DNA from: Bartonella sp. JB63
Lineage (GTDB): Bacteria; Pseudomonadota; Alphaproteobacteria; Rhizobiales; Rhizobiaceae
Direction of reading: 5' to 3'
Assembly: GCF_002022665.1 (NCBI RefSeq)
Contig: NZ_CP019788.1
Span: 1,323,501-1,387,500, forward strand
DNA: 64,000 nucleotides
Shown: one piece after another, positions 20,725 to 31,889 of the stretch
Layout: every line of letters begins with the position of its first letter
Numbering within the stretch: position 1 is the stretch's first letter
Program-made: the position numbers and the translations under genes
Notes under the pieces: model-generated
What the model was told of the DNA's origin: nothing
Databases searched by the model: none
Seen by the model: the letters and a program-made list of their open reading frames with translations, nothing else

Positions 20725-22007
20725 TGACAATAGAAATTGTGACCTTTGGTTGTCGACTCAATAGTTATGAATCGGAAATCATACGTAAAGAAAGTACTGC
20801 TGCTGGTCTTGATGAAATTAAAGACAGTGCGATTATTTTTAATACCTGTGCAGTCACTGCTGAAGCTGTAAGACAAGCTAAACAAGCAATTCGAAAAGCT
20901 AAACGAGAAAATCCTAATGCGCGCATTATTGTTACCGGATGTGCAGCACAAATAGAAGGAAAAAGTTTTTCTCTTATGAAAGAAGTCGATCTGATCTTAG
21001 GCAATGAGGAAAAACTTCATGCTCATTCCTATCGTCAACTTCCTGACTTCGGCATTAATCATGATGAAAAACTCCGCGTTAATAATATTATGGAAGTCCA
21101 TAAAATTGCTCCGCATATGATTAATGCATTAGAAGGACGCACACGTGCTTTCGTCCAAGTGCAAAATGGATGCGATCATCGTTGTACATTTTGCATCATC
21201 CCTTATAGCCGTGGACCATCACGCTCAGTCCCCATGGGCATCATTATTGAACAAATTAAACAGCTTGTAGGTAATGGTATTCAAGAAATCGTTTTAACAG
21301 GTGTAGACCTCACAAGCTATGGCCTTGATTTACCTGGAAAAATCACTTTAGGAAAATTAATTTCAACCGTTTTACACCATATTCCTGATTTGCCACGATT
21401 GCGTCTTTCATCCATTGATTCTATTGAAGCAGATCAAGAATTAATTAATCTTTTAGCATATGAAAAAAGAATAATGCCACATTTGCATTTATCCTTACAA
21501 GCCGGTGATAATATGATTTTAAAAAGGATGAAACGACGGCATTTGCGTGAAAATGCAATTCAATTTTGTCAAAACTTACGCGCTAAGCGTCCTACAATGG
21601 TTTATGGTGCCGACTTGATTGCTGGTTTTCCGACTGAAACAGAAGAAATGTTTCAAAATAGTTTGACTTTAATTAATGAATGTGGCTTGACACATCTCCA
21701 TGTATTCCCCTTCAGCCCAAGGGAGGGAACACCTGCTGCGCGTATGCCACAAATTAACCGTGAAATAATCAAAATTCGTGCAGAAAAATTACGTAAAGAG
21801 GGCGAAAAAGCTTACCAAAAACATCTTTTTCATCTAAAAAATAGCCAACAAACAATTCTTGTTGAAAGAGACGATATTGGAAGGACCGAAGATTATACGC
21901 TTACACAAATTAAAGGTGCTAAAGCTGGAACAATTATTAAAGCTTTCATTATTGATCACGACGGAAATAAATTAATTGCCACACTTCCTGAATCAAATGC
22001 AGCCTAA
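20724..22007 (+). CDS. mtaB: tRNA t6A37 methylthiotransferase MtaB (MiaB-like radical SAM)
   Basis: 427 residues. The N-terminal UPF0004 domain uses Cys in TFGCRLNSYES, NTCAVTAEA and VTGCAAQ to bind one iron-sulfur cluster. The radical SAM cluster sits on NGCDHRCTFCIIPYSRG (CxxxCxxC), and a C-terminal TRAM-like region follows. It adds a methylthio group to threonylcarbamoyl-adenosine at position 37 of ANN-decoding tRNAs. TRAM and UPF0004 features plus the dapF neighbour favour MtaB over MiaB or RimO. Confidence 0.92.
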   Translation: MTIEIVTFGCRLNSYESEIIRKESTAAGLDEIKDSAIIFNTCAVTAEAVRQAKQAIRKAKRENPNARIIVTGCAAQIEGKSFSLMKEVDLILGNEEKLHAHSYRQLPDFGINHDEKLRVNNIMEVHKIAPHMINALEGRTRAFVQVQNGCDHRCTFCIIPYSRGPSRSVPMGIIIEQIKQLVGNGIQEIVLTGVDLTSYGLDLPGKITLGKLISTVLHHIPDLPRLRLSSIDSIEADQELINLLAYEKRIMPHLHLSLQAGDNMILKRMKRRHLRENAIQFCQNLRAKRPTMVYGADLIAGFPTETEEMFQNSLTLINECGLTHLHVFPFSPREGTPAARMPQINREIIKIRAEKLRKEGEKAYQKHLFHLKNSQQTILVERDDIGRTEDYTLTQIKGAKAGTIIKAFIIDHDGNKLIATLPESNAA

Positions 22008-22021
22008 GTGAGAAAATCCTC

Positions 22022-23233
22022 ATGAAAAAGTCTTTTATCAAAAAAATACTCTCTTTTAATACATCTAAAGAAAAAACAATTAAAAAAAAGCAAAAACTCA
22101 ATGAGGAAAAACAAAATGAAGATAAAAGTGAAAATACAAAAACCAAATATTATTCTAAAGACGTAAAAAGGGAAGAACGAGAACAAAAGAAAATACAAGA
22201 GACAACATTCATCGAATCTCCTGAAGAATCCTCTCGTAAAGTGATCGTTGCTGATACGATTATAGAAAAAAAAATTAAAGAGCCTTTATCTACCTCAACT
22301 GTTGAACAAAAAAACGCGGCATGGTTTGAACGTCTTAAACAAGGATTATCTCTTTCTTCACAACAATTAAGTGATTCAATTAGTACGCTTTTTATCAAAA
22401 AAAAACTCGATGAAAACACACTACAAGAATTAGAAGATATTCTCATTCAAGCAGATCTTGGTATAGAAACAACAACATGTATTATTGATATATTAGCTAC
22501 TGGTCGTTATGAAAAAAATTTATCTCCAAAAGACATTTATACTATTGTGACTAATGAAATCAAAAAAGTGCTCGAACCAGTTGCTTTTCCATTGGAAATC
22601 GACCTTAATCATAAACCTCATGTTATTTTATTAGTTGGTGTAAATGGAACTGGAAAAACCACAACTATTGGAAAATTAGCTGCTAAACTAACTGCAGGAG
22701 GTCTAAAAGTTATGCTTGTCGCTGGAGATACGTTTCGCGCTGCAGCTATTGAGCAATTACATATTTGGGGTGAACGTACAAAAGCTCCTGTTATTTCAAC
22801 CAAGCTTGGTGCAGATGCTGCAAGCTTAGCTTTTGATGCTTATGAAAAAGCTAAAAAAGAAGGCTGTGATGTTTTACTTATTGACACAGCAGGACGTTTG
22901 CAAAATAAAATTGAATTAATGGATGAATTAGCAAAAATTATTCGTGTCTTGGGTAAACATAATCCTCAAGCACCTCATACGATTCTTCAAACACTTGACG
23001 CAACCACAGGACAAAATGCACTCAACCAAGTGAATATTTTTCGTGATATTGCTGGTGTAAATGGCTTAGTTATGACAAAACTTGATGGTACTGCGCGAGG
23101 GGGAATTCTTGTTGCCATTGCATCTAAACATAAACTGCCTGTTCATTTTATTAGTATAGGAGAAAATGTTGAGGATCTCGAGCCTTTTTCTGCATCTGAT
23201 TTTGCCGAAGCTATTATAGGAAAACACACATGA
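22022..23233 (+). CDS. ftsY: Signal recognition particle receptor FtsY
   Basis: 403 residues. About 95 N-terminal residues are Lys/Glu-rich and low in complexity, as in the A domain that contacts the membrane. The NG domain follows with [18 protein letters not shown] (G1), [11 protein letters not shown] (G2), DTAGRLQNK (G3) and [10 protein letters not shown] (G4/G5). It docks SRP-ribosome complexes at the Sec translocon. The next gene starts 4 bases inside this one. Confidence 0.96.
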   Translation: MKKSFIKKILSFNTSKEKTIKKKQKLNEEKQNEDKSENTKTKYYSKDVKREEREQKKIQETTFIESPEESSRKVIVADTIIEKKIKEPLSTSTVEQKNAAWFERLKQGLSLSSQQLSDSISTLFIKKKLDENTLQELEDILIQADLGIETTTCIIDILATGRYEKNLSPKDIYTIVTNEIKKVLEPVAFPLEIDLNHKPHVILLVGVNGTGKTTTIGKLAAKLTAGGLKVMLVAGDTFRAAAIEQLHIWGERTKAPVISTKLGADAASLAFDAYEKAKKEGCDVLLIDTAGRLQNKIELMDELAKIIRVLGKHNPQAPHTILQTLDATTGQNALNQVNIFRDIAGVNGLVMTKLDGTARGGILVAIASKHKLPVHFISIGENVEDLEPFSASDFAEAIIGKHT

Positions 23234-23904
23234 AATTTTCTCTTTTTGAACATAATTCATATAATGACCCTGATTTGAAAAAAAACGATAACAATCAAAA
23301 AACACTTTCTTTGCCACTTCTTAAATTTCTTTTAGAGATGGGACCATTAATTGTTTTTTTCCTTGCTAATTATAAAGGTGAATGGTTGATAAATAATATC
23401 GAATTTTTTAAAGGCTTTGATAAACCTATCTTTCCTGCAACAGCTCTTTTTATGATAGCAATCATTATTGCCTTAAGCTTATCATGGTTTCTTGCTCGTG
23501 TAATTCCTATAATTCCACTTATTTCAGGAATATTCATCCTTGTTTTTGGTTTTTTAACTCTTTGGCTTCACAATGATACTTTTATTAAAATGAAGCCTAC
23601 TATCATTAATGGCCTATTTTCTTTTATTTTATTTAGTGGGTTATTTTTAAAAAAACCACTTTTGCGTTATGTTTTTGATTCCGGTTTGAAAATTGACGAA
23701 TGTGGATGGAATAAACTTACTTATCGTTGGGCATATTTTTTTGCTTTTCTTGCTATTTTAAATGAAATCATTTGGCGTAATTTTAACGACAATTTTTGGA
23801 CTAATTTTAAAGTATTTGGTGTTATGCCTATAACATTTCTATTTATGCTGACACAAATGCCCCTTATCATCAAACATTCAAAAAATTTAACAAAAAAAGA
23901 TTAA
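23230..23904 (+). CDS. Inner-membrane septation protein A family (IspZ/YciB-like)
   Basis: 224 residues with five to six hydrophobic segments. Family landmarks are [21 protein letters not shown] near the start and [28 protein letters not shown] in the second half. Members are needed for normal septation or envelope integrity in some bacteria, such as IspA in Shigella. The start overlaps the ftsY stop by 4 bases, so the two are coupled. The molecular activity is unknown. Confidence 0.88.
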   Translation: MKFSLFEHNSYNDPDLKKNDNNQKTLSLPLLKFLLEMGPLIVFFLANYKGEWLINNIEFFKGFDKPIFPATALFMIAIIIALSLSWFLARVIPIIPLISGIFILVFGFLTLWLHNDTFIKMKPTIINGLFSFILFSGLFLKKPLLRYVFDSGLKIDECGWNKLTYRWAYFFAFLAILNEIIWRNFNDNFWTNFKVFGVMPITFLFMLTQMPLIIKHSKNLTKKD

Positions 23905-23977
23905 TAATCCTGCTTCACATTGCGAATTTATCACCACGAATTGCTTCTAAATTTAACATACACTGTTGAGAAGAGAA

Positions 23978-24739
23978 ATGTTAATTGAACAATTTATCTG
24001 TCGAAAAGATAATTTTGGTATTATCATTCATGATGAAAAAAGCGGTTATACGGCTGCTATTGATGCCCCTGAAGGCAAAGCAATTCAAAACATTCTAAAT
24101 CGGCGAAACTGGACACTTCAATTTATTTTTGTCACACATCATCATCATGATCATGTAGAAGCACTTGCAGAATTAAAACAAGTCTATAATGCTGTGATTA
24201 TTGGACCAGAAGCAGAAAGAAAAAAAATTGCTCCTCTTGATCATACATTTCAATCTAATGAAAATTTTTGTTTTGGTACATATACTCTTACTGCCTTTTC
24301 AACACCTGGCCATACATTAGGAGCATTATCTTATTATTTTCCTCAAGCTAATTTATTATTTACTGGAGATACGCTTTTTTCACTCGGTTGTGGACGTCTT
24401 TTTGAAGGGACACATTTACAAATGTTAACCTCTTTAAAAAAACTCCGTCAACTTCCTGATGAAACAATCTTTTATTGCGGACATGAATATACTAAAAAAA
24501 ACGCTCTTTTTTCATTGACTATTGACCCACAAAATAGAAAACTTCATAAAAGAGTAGAAGAGGTTTTTTTGTTACACGCGCAAAATGCTATGACCTTACC
24601 AACGACTTTAGGACAAGAAAAAGCCATAAATCCATTTCTTCGTTGGGACGATACTATTTTAAGAAAAAATCTCGCAATGGAAAACGCGACAGATGAAGAA
24701 GTCTTTGCTGAAATCCGTAAAAGAAGAGATTATTTTTAA
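23978..24739 (+). CDS. gloB: Hydroxyacylglutathione hydrolase (glyoxalase II)
   Basis: 253 residues from the ATG at 23978, which has AGAAGAG just upstream; a TTG at 23966 is an alternative. The metallo-beta-lactamase motif THHHHDHVEAL binds the binuclear metal centre, with GHTLGALS, FTGDTLFSLGCGRLFEG and the C-terminal YCGHEYT supplying further ligands. It hydrolyses S-lactoylglutathione to lactate and glutathione in methylglyoxal detoxification. It ends the dapF-mtaB-ftsY run. Confidence 0.93.
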   Translation: MLIEQFICRKDNFGIIIHDEKSGYTAAIDAPEGKAIQNILNRRNWTLQFIFVTHHHHDHVEALAELKQVYNAVIIGPEAERKKIAPLDHTFQSNENFCFGTYTLTAFSTPGHTLGALSYYFPQANLLFTGDTLFSLGCGRLFEGTHLQMLTSLKKLRQLPDETIFYCGHEYTKKNALFSLTIDPQNRKLHKRVEEVFLLHAQNAMTLPTTLGQEKAINPFLRWDDTILRKNLAMENATDEEVFAEIRKRRDYF

Positions 24740-24822
24740 CTTTATTTATAGATAACACCCTCTTTTAAAATAGAAAAATTTGAAACTTAGTTTTAAATAT
24801 ACAATTGAATTTATTTTTTAGA

Positions 24823-25731
24823 TCAGCTTTGCAAACGTCGACAAATATCATCTAACTGCTCTAATGAGGAATAATGGATCTTCAAATTACCACCTTTCTT
24901 ACCATGTCGAATGATAACTTTCATTCCGATCACATCAGTAAGTAATTTCTCTAAGGATTGTGTTTCTATATCTTTTTTGATTGGAATTTGTTTTCTAATC
25001 TTAGAAATTCCATATTTATGTGCGAGTATTTCTGTCTGGCGTACAGAGAGTCCTTCACGAATAATCTTTTCAGCTAATTCTTGTGGATTTTCAACAGTAA
25101 CAAGGCAACGTGCATGACCGGCTGAAATCTGACCATCTGTTAAAAGTTGTTGCACTTTTTGTGGTAATTTTAACAAGCGAAGAGTATTCGTTACGTGACT
25201 ACGACTTTTTCCAATAATTTCTGCTAAATCTGCTTGAGTATATCCATGTTCATTTAACAAAAGCTCATATCCTATTCCTTCTTCAATAGGATTAAGATCA
25301 GTTCGTTGAACATTTTCAATAATTGCTAATTCCAAAGCAGTTTTATCGTCTACATCGCGAATAATAACGGGCAATTCACTTAAATTAGCTCGTTGTGCAG
25401 CCCGCCATCTTCTTTCACCAGCAATTAGTTGAAATTGGTTAGGATGAATATGAGAAGGTCTAACGATTATGGGTTGAACAATACCATGTTGACGAATTGA
25501 TTGCACTAAATCATCAAGTTCCGGATCAGTAAACTGGCGTCTTGGATTATTTGGATTACGAGAAATAAATTCAATAGGAACAAATCTTTCAGAGCCTATA
25601 GAAGCAACACTAGGCTTCGACGTGAATTTATCAAAACTTGCTGAATATGCAGGATTGCCATTTAAGTTGATATCCCCAATCAATGCTGCTAACCCGCGTC
25701 CTAGTCTTTTTTTTGATTGATCATTATTCAT
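24823..25731 (-). CDS. parB: Chromosome partitioning protein ParB
   Basis: 302 residues. The ParB N-terminal CTPase domain has GERRWRAAQRANL (box II). The central helix-turn-helix reads YTQADLAEIIGKSRSHVTNTLRLLKLP, and a C-terminal dimerisation region follows. The very start (SKKRLGRGLAALIGD) is the ParA-stimulating tail common in alphaproteobacterial ParB. It loads at parS and spreads, working with ParA to move the origin. Two parS-like sites lie nearby at 27165 and 29206. Confidence 0.96.
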   Translation of the reverse strand: MNNDQSKKRLGRGLAALIGDINLNGNPAYSASFDKFTSKPSVASIGSERFVPIEFISRNPNNPRRQFTDPELDDLVQSIRQHGIVQPIIVRPSHIHPNQFQLIAGERRWRAAQRANLSELPVIIRDVDDKTALELAIIENVQRTDLNPIEEGIGYELLLNEHGYTQADLAEIIGKSRSHVTNTLRLLKLPQKVQQLLTDGQISAGHARCLVTVENPQELAEKIIREGLSVRQTEILAHKYGISKIRKQIPIKKDIETQSLEKLLTDVIGMKVIIRHGKKGGNLKIHYSSLEQLDDICRRLQS

Positions 25732-25779
25732 AATTTTTCTCTTTAAAATTTTTAAAATTATTTTTCTTACACTTTCTAA

Positions 25780-26577
25780 CTAAGCTGCAGCTTGTGCTTG
25801 CTTTTCACGTTGAATAACTTCCGACGCCAACCGAAGATAAGCTTGGCTACCAGCGCATTTGAGATCATAAAGCAGTACTGGTTTGCCAAAAGAAGGAGCT
25901 TCAGACACACGTACATTACGTGGAATAACAGTACGATAAACTTTTTCTCCCATAAAAGAGCGAACATCTTCAACAACTTGATTTGAAAGATTATTCCGTC
26001 CATCATACATTGTTAAAACAATACCCTGAATTTCTAAAGATGTGTTTAAAATAGACCGTACTTTTTTCACAGTTTCAAGTAATTGGCTTAAACCTTCAAG
26101 AGCTAAAAATTCACATTGCATTGGAACTAAAACAGAATTTGCTGCTCCCATAGCATTTAACGTCAAAAGGTTAAGAGAAGGGGGACAATCAATCAAAATG
26201 TAATTAAATTTTTTGGCTATTTTTGAATCATGACAAAGAGCCTTACGTAATCGTTGAATACGATCTTGTGAAGAAGCAATTTCCATTTCAATGCCTAATA
26301 AATCAAGTGTAGACGGAACAATATGCAGATTAGGGACAGCAGTTTTCAAAGCAGCTTCTGCAACTGAGATTCCAGAAACCAAAACATCATAAGATGATAA
26401 AGGACGACTATTACGGTCAATTCCCAATCCTGTACTTGCATTTCCTTGTGGATCAATATCCATAATAAGAATATTTTCACCAATAGCAGCTAAAGCTGTT
26501 GCAAGGTTAATCGTCGTCGTTGTTTTACCTACCCCACCTTTTTGGTTTGCAATAGCTATAATTCGTGTTTCGCTCAT
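25780..26577 (-). CDS. parA: Chromosome partitioning ATPase ParA
   Basis: 265 residues with the deviant Walker A motif KGGVGKTTTTINLA, Walker B DYILIDCPPSLNLLTLNA and switch I near DIDPQGNASTGLGI. It forms nucleoid-bound gradients that pull ParB-parS complexes apart. The ATG overlaps the rsmG stop upstream by 4 bases (ATGA), and parB follows 48 bases later. Confidence 0.97.
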   Translation of the reverse strand: MSETRIIAIANQKGGVGKTTTTINLATALAAIGENILIMDIDPQGNASTGLGIDRNSRPLSSYDVLVSGISVAEAALKTAVPNLHIVPSTLDLLGIEMEIASSQDRIQRLRKALCHDSKIAKKFNYILIDCPPSLNLLTLNAMGAANSVLVPMQCEFLALEGLSQLLETVKKVRSILNTSLEIQGIVLTMYDGRNNLSNQVVEDVRSFMGEKVYRTVIPRNVRVSEAPSFGKPVLLYDLKCAGSQAYLRLASEVIQREKQAQAAA

Positions 26578-27233
26578 TTTGTTTTACCCTTTTTACATGA
26601 TTGAACACGAGAAATTTCTAAAATAACAGAATTTTCATCAATTTTACTTTCATGTTTTAGCAGATCAAAGTGCCAATTGGCAGTAGCATTTTTTATTTCT
26701 TTAATGTAATCCCGACCTTTTTGCAAAAGAGCAATTGTTTTTTGTGTTGACCAAGGTGACATAAGCTCTAAAAGAATGTCTAATGAAGCTAAACCTCTTG
26801 CTGTCAGAACATCCGGAGCTTTTATTTTTTGATATACATCTTCGATTCTACAATGATGGACTGTTGCTGGAAGTTTAAGTTGTGCAATAACATTTCGTAA
26901 GAAAGCTGCTTTTTTTCCATTACTTTCGACTAAATCAATATGTCCGCCTTTTTTTTCTCTAAGAAAAATAGCAATAACAATCGCGGGAAAACCTCCTCCT
27001 GATCCAAAATCACACCAGTTTAGAGATTGACTTTTTAAAGGATAAATTTGTGCAGAATCTAAAATATGACGTGTCCATAAAACTGGTATTGTTGCAGCAG
27101 ATACTAGATTAATATGTGTATTCCATTGAATCACTAGAGATTCAAATTGTATTAAATGTTTCATCGTTTCACGTGAAACAGAAGGTATTATTTCTAAAAT
27201 ATACTGATATTTTTGTTCTACAGAAATAACCAT
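26574..27233 (-). CDS. rsmG: 16S rRNA (guanine527-N7)-methyltransferase RsmG
   Basis: 219 residues from the ATG at 27233, which shares bases with the mnmG stop (TGATG); a TTG one codon earlier is an alternative. The SAM-binding motif is WCDFGSGGGFPAIVIA, followed by VESNGKKAAFLR and LTARGLASLD, all typical of RsmG (GidB). It methylates G527 of 16S rRNA, and loss of this gives low-level streptomycin resistance. A parS site is embedded in codons 18-23 (SVSRET). Confidence 0.95.
   Translation of the reverse strand: MVISVEQKYQYILEIIPSVSRETMKHLIQFESLVIQWNTHINLVSAATIPVLWTRHILDSAQIYPLKSQSLNWCDFGSGGGFPAIVIAIFLREKKGGHIDLVESNGKKAAFLRNVIAQLKLPATVHHCRIEDVYQKIKAPDVLTARGLASLDILLELMSPWSTQKTIALLQKGRDYIKEIKNATANWHFDLLKHESKIDENSVILEISRVQSCKKGKTK
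27165..27180. promoter_or_regulatory. parS site inside rsmG
   Basis: CGTTTCACGTGAAACA matches the bacterial parS consensus TGTTTCACGTGAAACA at 15 of 16 positions, and 14 bases form a perfect palindrome. It lies at the start of rsmG, a common parS position, about 1.4 kb from parB. ParB binding here is the expected function. Confidence 0.92.
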
Positions 27234-29101
27234 CAAGCTAATTTTGCTTTTTTACGTTGTTGACGTTGAATATATGTAAGGATTAGCGATAACGCTGCCG
27301 GTGTCATACCATCAATTTTCTTTGCATCAGCAATTGACCGCGGTGATATTTGTTGAATTTTTGTTTTTAATTCATTCGAAAGGCCTGAAATTTCTTGAAA
27401 ATTAAGAGAAGAAGGAATTTCTAAACATTCATCTCTCTGAAGAGTTATAATATCTCGTGCTTGTCTTTCTAAATAGACTGCATACTGCGCTTCAATTTCT
27501 AAAGCTTCAACTGTTTTGGAATCAATTGAATGTAATTGTGGCCAAAAATGTGCAAGACGTGCTACATTCATATGAGGACGTGCTAAAAGATCATAAGCAG
27601 AACGCCTAATTCCATCATTATTAATTTGCAATCCATGAATAAATGCTTCGTTAGGGGTTAAAAAAAGCTTTTGACACATTAAACGTGCTTGATCAAGACG
27701 CTGTTGTTTCTCTTGATAAAAATTCCAACGAGTCTGGCTAATAATTCCCCATTGTTGAGCTAAAGGTGTTAAGCGAGCATCAGCATTATCAGCTCGAAGT
27801 GATAAACGAAATTCAGCGCGAGATGTAAACATTCGATAAGGTTCATGAACACCCCGTGAAATTAAATCATCTATCATAACACCAATATAAGCTATAGAAC
27901 GACTTAAAATAATTTCTTCTAATCCACCGACCTGACGTGCAGCATTTAACCCAGCTAAAAGACCTTGAGCTGCAGCCTCTTCATATCCTGTTGTCCCATT
28001 GATTTGTCCTGCAAAAAATAAACCTGGTAAAGATCGTAATTCTAGATTTTTTGAAAGTTGCCTAGGATCAACAAAGTCATATTCAATTGCATAGCCAGGT
28101 TGTAAAATTTCGACATTTTCTAATCCTTCAATCGTTCTCAAAAAAGAGATTTGTATATCTTCAGGAAGAGATGTAGAAATACCATTTGGATAAATTGTAT
28201 CATTATCTAATCCCTCAGGTTCTAGAAAAACTTGATGACCATCACGATCACCAAATTTAATAATTTTATCTTCAATTGAAGGACAATATCGTGGTCCTAA
28301 TCCTTCAATAGCTCCAGAATATAAAGCTGATTTATGAATATTTTCACGAATAATTTGATGAGTTCTTTCGTTTGTTCGTGTTATTGCACATTCAATTTGA
28401 GGTTGCTCAATTTTTTCTGTTAAAAAAGAAAATGGAACAGGTTCTTTATCTGCCTGTTGTTTGAGAAGTTTATTCCAAGAAATCGTTTTTTTTCTAAGGC
28501 GAGCAGGTGTTCCTGTTTTTAATCGTCCAAGATTTACACCATAATTTTTTAAGCGTTCAGCAAGTTGTATGCTTGATTGTTCACCCATGCGACCAGCAGA
28601 CCATGTTTTATTGCCAATATGAATAAGTCCACGCAAAAACGTACCTGTAGTTAGAACAACAGCACTAGAATAAATATTTCCTTGTTTTTTTAAAAATACA
28701 CCTGAGACACGACCATTTTTAACAATTAGATCAATAACCTCATCTTCAATAAGAACTAAGTTATCTTGCTTCTGTAAAAGTTGTTGAATTTTATTTTTAT
28801 ACAATTGTCTATCAGCTTGTGTACGTGGACCTCTTACTGCTGGTCCCTTTCGTCTATTAAGAAGTCTAAACTGAATTCCAGCAGCATCTGCTGCTTGTCC
28901 CATTAAACCATCTAAAGCATCTATTTCACGAACCAAATGCCCTTTTCCAAGTCCACCAATAGCCGGATTACATGACATAGTTCCAAGTGTTGATATTTGA
29001 TATGTAACAAGTGCTGTTCGTGCTCCAACACGTGCCGAAGCTGAAGCTGCTTCACAACCAGCGTGTCCACCTCCTATAACAATGACATCATATGATTGCA
29101 T
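27233..29101 (-). CDS. mnmG: tRNA uridine-34 carboxymethylaminomethylation enzyme MnmG
   Basis: 622 residues. FAD binding is at [22 protein letters not shown]. MnmG signatures include [35 protein letters not shown] and RCP-like [14 protein letters not shown]. The C-terminal helical region binds MnmE. With MnmE it installs the cmnm5 group on U34 of tRNAs reading split codon boxes. It lies between mnmE and rsmG as in many bacteria. Confidence 0.97.
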   Translation of the reverse strand: MQSYDVIVIGGGHAGCEAASASARVGARTALVTYQISTLGTMSCNPAIGGLGKGHLVREIDALDGLMGQAADAAGIQFRLLNRRKGPAVRGPRTQADRQLYKNKIQQLLQKQDNLVLIEDEVIDLIVKNGRVSGVFLKKQGNIYSSAVVLTTGTFLRGLIHIGNKTWSAGRMGEQSSIQLAERLKNYGVNLGRLKTGTPARLRKKTISWNKLLKQQADKEPVPFSFLTEKIEQPQIECAITRTNERTHQIIRENIHKSALYSGAIEGLGPRYCPSIEDKIIKFGDRDGHQVFLEPEGLDNDTIYPNGISTSLPEDIQISFLRTIEGLENVEILQPGYAIEYDFVDPRQLSKNLELRSLPGLFFAGQINGTTGYEEAAAQGLLAGLNAARQVGGLEEIILSRSIAYIGVMIDDLISRGVHEPYRMFTSRAEFRLSLRADNADARLTPLAQQWGIISQTRWNFYQEKQQRLDQARLMCQKLFLTPNEAFIHGLQINNDGIRRSAYDLLARPHMNVARLAHFWPQLHSIDSKTVEALEIEAQYAVYLERQARDIITLQRDECLEIPSSLNFQEISGLSNELKTKIQQISPRSIADAKKIDGMTPAALSLILTYIQRQQRKKAKLA

Positions 29102-29205
29102 TTAATTCATTCCACAAAGAATTAATTTTAAAATTAACATGAAACAGAATATAAAATACATGATCTTATAGATCTGTCTATCAAATAATTATAGACAAAT
29201 TGAAA

Positions 29206-29221
29206 TGTTTCACGTGAATCA
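29206..29221. promoter_or_regulatory. parS site between mnmE and mnmG
   Basis: TGTTTCACGTGAATCA differs from the parS consensus at one of 16 positions. It sits in the 120-base gap just after the mnmE stop, about 2.0 kb from the parS site in rsmG. Two sites close together on one side of the putative origin fit the usual clustering of parS. Confidence 0.9.
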
Positions 29222-30529
29222 TTATTTACCAACACAAAATTGTGAAAAAATAATATCAAGTAAATCTTCAACATCAATATCACCTGTAATTCGTCCAAGT
29301 GAATGACTCGCTCGACGGAGATGTTCGGCACGTAAACTTAAATCAAGGGAGTTAGAATTTACTGATAAATTAATTTCTTCTGCAGTTTCCTTCAATAATT
29401 GAAGTTGCCTTTTTCTTGCTGGGACAGCATTTCCAATTTCGGTAAAACGGCGTGAACAGAATAATTCAATCTCTTTTATAAAATATTCAAAATTTAAACC
29501 ACTTAATGTAGAAAATTGTATTGGCCAAAGTGTTTTATCCCCTTTACAAAGATCCAGTTTATTACCTACATGCCAAATTTCAGCTGAAGTTTTTGGTAAA
29601 TTAACCTCCTGAGGATTATTCATATCATAAACAATAATAACTAAGTCAGCTTCCATAACATGTTGTTTTGCAGTTTCTATTCCCAGTAGTTCAATCTTAT
29701 TTTCTGTTTCTCTTAAACCAGCAGTATCTGTAAAAAAAACAAGTAAACCACCAAATACTAACCTAACTTCTAAAGCATCACGTGTTGTTCCTTCTTCTTC
29801 TGATACAATAGCAACAGATCTTCCGGAAAGACGATTAATAATACTTGATTTTCCAGAATTTGGAGCACCTGCTATAACAATTCTAATTCCATCACGTAAA
29901 ATACTTGCACGCTCCCCTGCAGAAATATGCTCGCATAGTGAATGATAAAGTTTCTCTATGTCTTGCCAAATTTTATCAGATACTGAATCAGGAACATCAT
30001 TTTCATCAGAGAAATCTAGTTCTGCTTCTATTAAAGCACGTGCTGTCATAAGTCTGCGGCGCCAATCACGATAAAGTTTTGTTAAAGTACCACTCGTCCC
30101 CATAATCGCTAAACGCCGCTGACTTTCCGTTTCTGCTTGAATTAAATCAGCAAGGCTTTCTGCTTGAATTAAATCTAATTTACCTTCAATAAATGCTCGA
30201 CGCGAAAACTCTCCCGCCTCTGCAAGGCGACATTCTTCAAATGTGATCAACTCATCAAGAAAGCGATTAACAACAGCCTTACTTCCATGTAAGTGAAATT
30301 CTGCACAGTCCTCTCCTGTAAAACTATGAGGTGCAGGAAAAAAAACAGTTAGAGCAGAATCTAAAAAGCTTCCATCACGAGCAATAAGATCCCCGTAATG
30401 CATCAATCGCGCTTTAGGTAAACAACCACAAAGTGTCTTTACAATATTCTTAACACGAGGACCAGAAAGTCGAACAATTGCAACCCCTGAAGGCAACAAT
30501 CCACTTGAAACAGCAAAGATTGTATCCAC
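29222..30529 (-). CDS. mnmE: tRNA modification GTPase MnmE
   Basis: 435 residues starting with a GTG at 30529 that has an AGGATT about 8 bases upstream. The N-terminal folate-binding domain has VRLSGP and FTGEDCAEFHLHG. The G domain is inserted in a helical domain: GAPNSGKSSIINRLSG (G1), DTAGLRE (G3) and GNKLDL (G4). The C-terminus is FCVGK, with the Cys usual for MnmE. It works with MnmG on U34 of tRNA. Confidence 0.96.
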   Translation of the reverse strand: MDTIFAVSSGLLPSGVAIVRLSGPRVKNIVKTLCGCLPKARLMHYGDLIARDGSFLDSALTVFFPAPHSFTGEDCAEFHLHGSKAVVNRFLDELITFEECRLAEAGEFSRRAFIEGKLDLIQAESLADLIQAETESQRRLAIMGTSGTLTKLYRDWRRRLMTARALIEAELDFSDENDVPDSVSDKIWQDIEKLYHSLCEHISAGERASILRDGIRIVIAGAPNSGKSSIINRLSGRSVAIVSEEEGTTRDALEVRLVFGGLLVFFTDTAGLRETENKIELLGIETAKQHVMEADLVIIVYDMNNPQEVNLPKTSAEIWHVGNKLDLCKGDKTLWPIQFSTLSGLNFEYFIKEIELFCSRRFTEIGNAVPARKRQLQLLKETAEEINLSVNSNSLDLSLRAEHLRRASHSLGRITGDIDVEDLLDIIFSQFCVGK

Positions 30530-30557
30530 AGGATTAATCCTAATTAAAAATAAAAAT

Positions 30558-31823
30558 CTACGTATTCATTGAATCAAAAAATTCACTATTATTTTTTGTT
30601 TGTTTTAATTTATCAATTAAAAATTCTATCGCATCTGTTACACTCATAGGTGCTAATATACGACGAAGAACAAAAATCTTATGTAAATCCTGACGAGCTA
30701 CTAAAAGATCTTCTTTACGTGTTCCTGATTTCAAAATATCCATAGCTGGGAAAGTACGCTTATCAGCAACTTTACGATCAAGAACGATTTCTGAATTACC
30801 AGTTCCTTTAAACTCTTCAAAAATAACCTCATCCATACGGCTTCCTGTATCAATTAAAGCTGTTGCTATAATAGTTAGAGATCCTCCTTCTTCAATATTA
30901 CGAGCTGCACCAAAAAAGCGTTTAGGACGTTGTAAAGCATTTGCATCAACACCACCCGTTAAAACTTTTCCTGATGAAGGAACAACAGTATTATATGCAC
31001 GTCCAAGACGTGTAATTGAATCAAGAAGAATAACTACATCACGTCCATATTCAACTAATCTTTTAGCTTTTTCAATAACCATTTCAGCTACTTGTACGTG
31101 ACGTATTGCTGGTTCATCAAAGGTAGAAGAAACAACTTCTCCTTTCACAGAACGTTGCATATCAGTAACTTCTTCTGGACGCTCATCTATTAATAAAACA
31201 ATAAGATAACATTCAGGGTGATTCGTCGTAATAGAATGAGCAATATTTTGTAATAGAACTGTTTTTCCTGTTCGTGGAGGTGCAACAATCAATCCTCTTT
31301 GACCTTTTCCTAGTGGAGATATCAAATCGATTACCCGTGACGACATATCCTTATCTGTAGGATCTTGTACTTCCATTTGGAAACGCTCATTTGAGTAAAG
31401 GGGAGTAAGATTATCAAAATGAATTTTGTAACGAATTTTTTCAGGATCTTCAAAGTTAATCGTGTTAACTTTAAGAAGAGCAAAATAACGCTCTCCTTCT
31501 TTTGGACCTCGTATAGGACCCTCAACAGTATCTCCTGTTTTTAATGAAAAACTTTGTATTTGTGTTGGTGAAAGATAAATATCATCTGGTCCTGGAAGAT
31601 AATTAGCATCAGCAGATCGAAGAAATCCGAATCCATCTTGTAATACTTCAACAACACCTTCCCCTATGATTTCTACATTTTGCAAAGTAAGTTTTTTTAA
31701 AATAGCAAACATCAACTCTTGTTTACGCATTAACGAAGCATTTTCGACTTCTAATGTTTCAGCAAAAGAGACGAGTTCAACTGGATTCTTACTTTTGAGT
31801 TCTTGTAATTTCATTTCTTGCAT
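30558..31823 (-). CDS. rho: Transcription termination factor Rho
   Basis: 421 residues. An N-terminal helical domain and an OSB-fold RNA-binding domain ([23 protein letters not shown]) lead into the RecA-like ATPase. That domain has [21 protein letters not shown] (Walker A), [13 protein letters not shown] (Walker B), and Q- and R-loop segments. It is a hexameric RNA helicase that ends transcription. It is the last gene on the minus strand before the putative origin. Confidence 0.97.
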   Translation of the reverse strand: MQEMKLQELKSKNPVELVSFAETLEVENASLMRKQELMFAILKKLTLQNVEIIGEGVVEVLQDGFGFLRSADANYLPGPDDIYLSPTQIQSFSLKTGDTVEGPIRGPKEGERYFALLKVNTINFEDPEKIRYKIHFDNLTPLYSNERFQMEVQDPTDKDMSSRVIDLISPLGKGQRGLIVAPPRTGKTVLLQNIAHSITTNHPECYLIVLLIDERPEEVTDMQRSVKGEVVSSTFDEPAIRHVQVAEMVIEKAKRLVEYGRDVVILLDSITRLGRAYNTVVPSSGKVLTGGVDANALQRPKRFFGAARNIEEGGSLTIIATALIDTGSRMDEVIFEEFKGTGNSEIVLDRKVADKRTFPAMDILKSGTRKEDLLVARQDLHKIFVLRRILAPMSVTDAIEFLIDKLKQTKNNSEFFDSMNT

Positions 31824-31889
31824 AAAATATGCTCTTTTGATTAATGGGGAGAATTATTTTTAGAAAATTTTAGGGAAAAGAACATTCCT

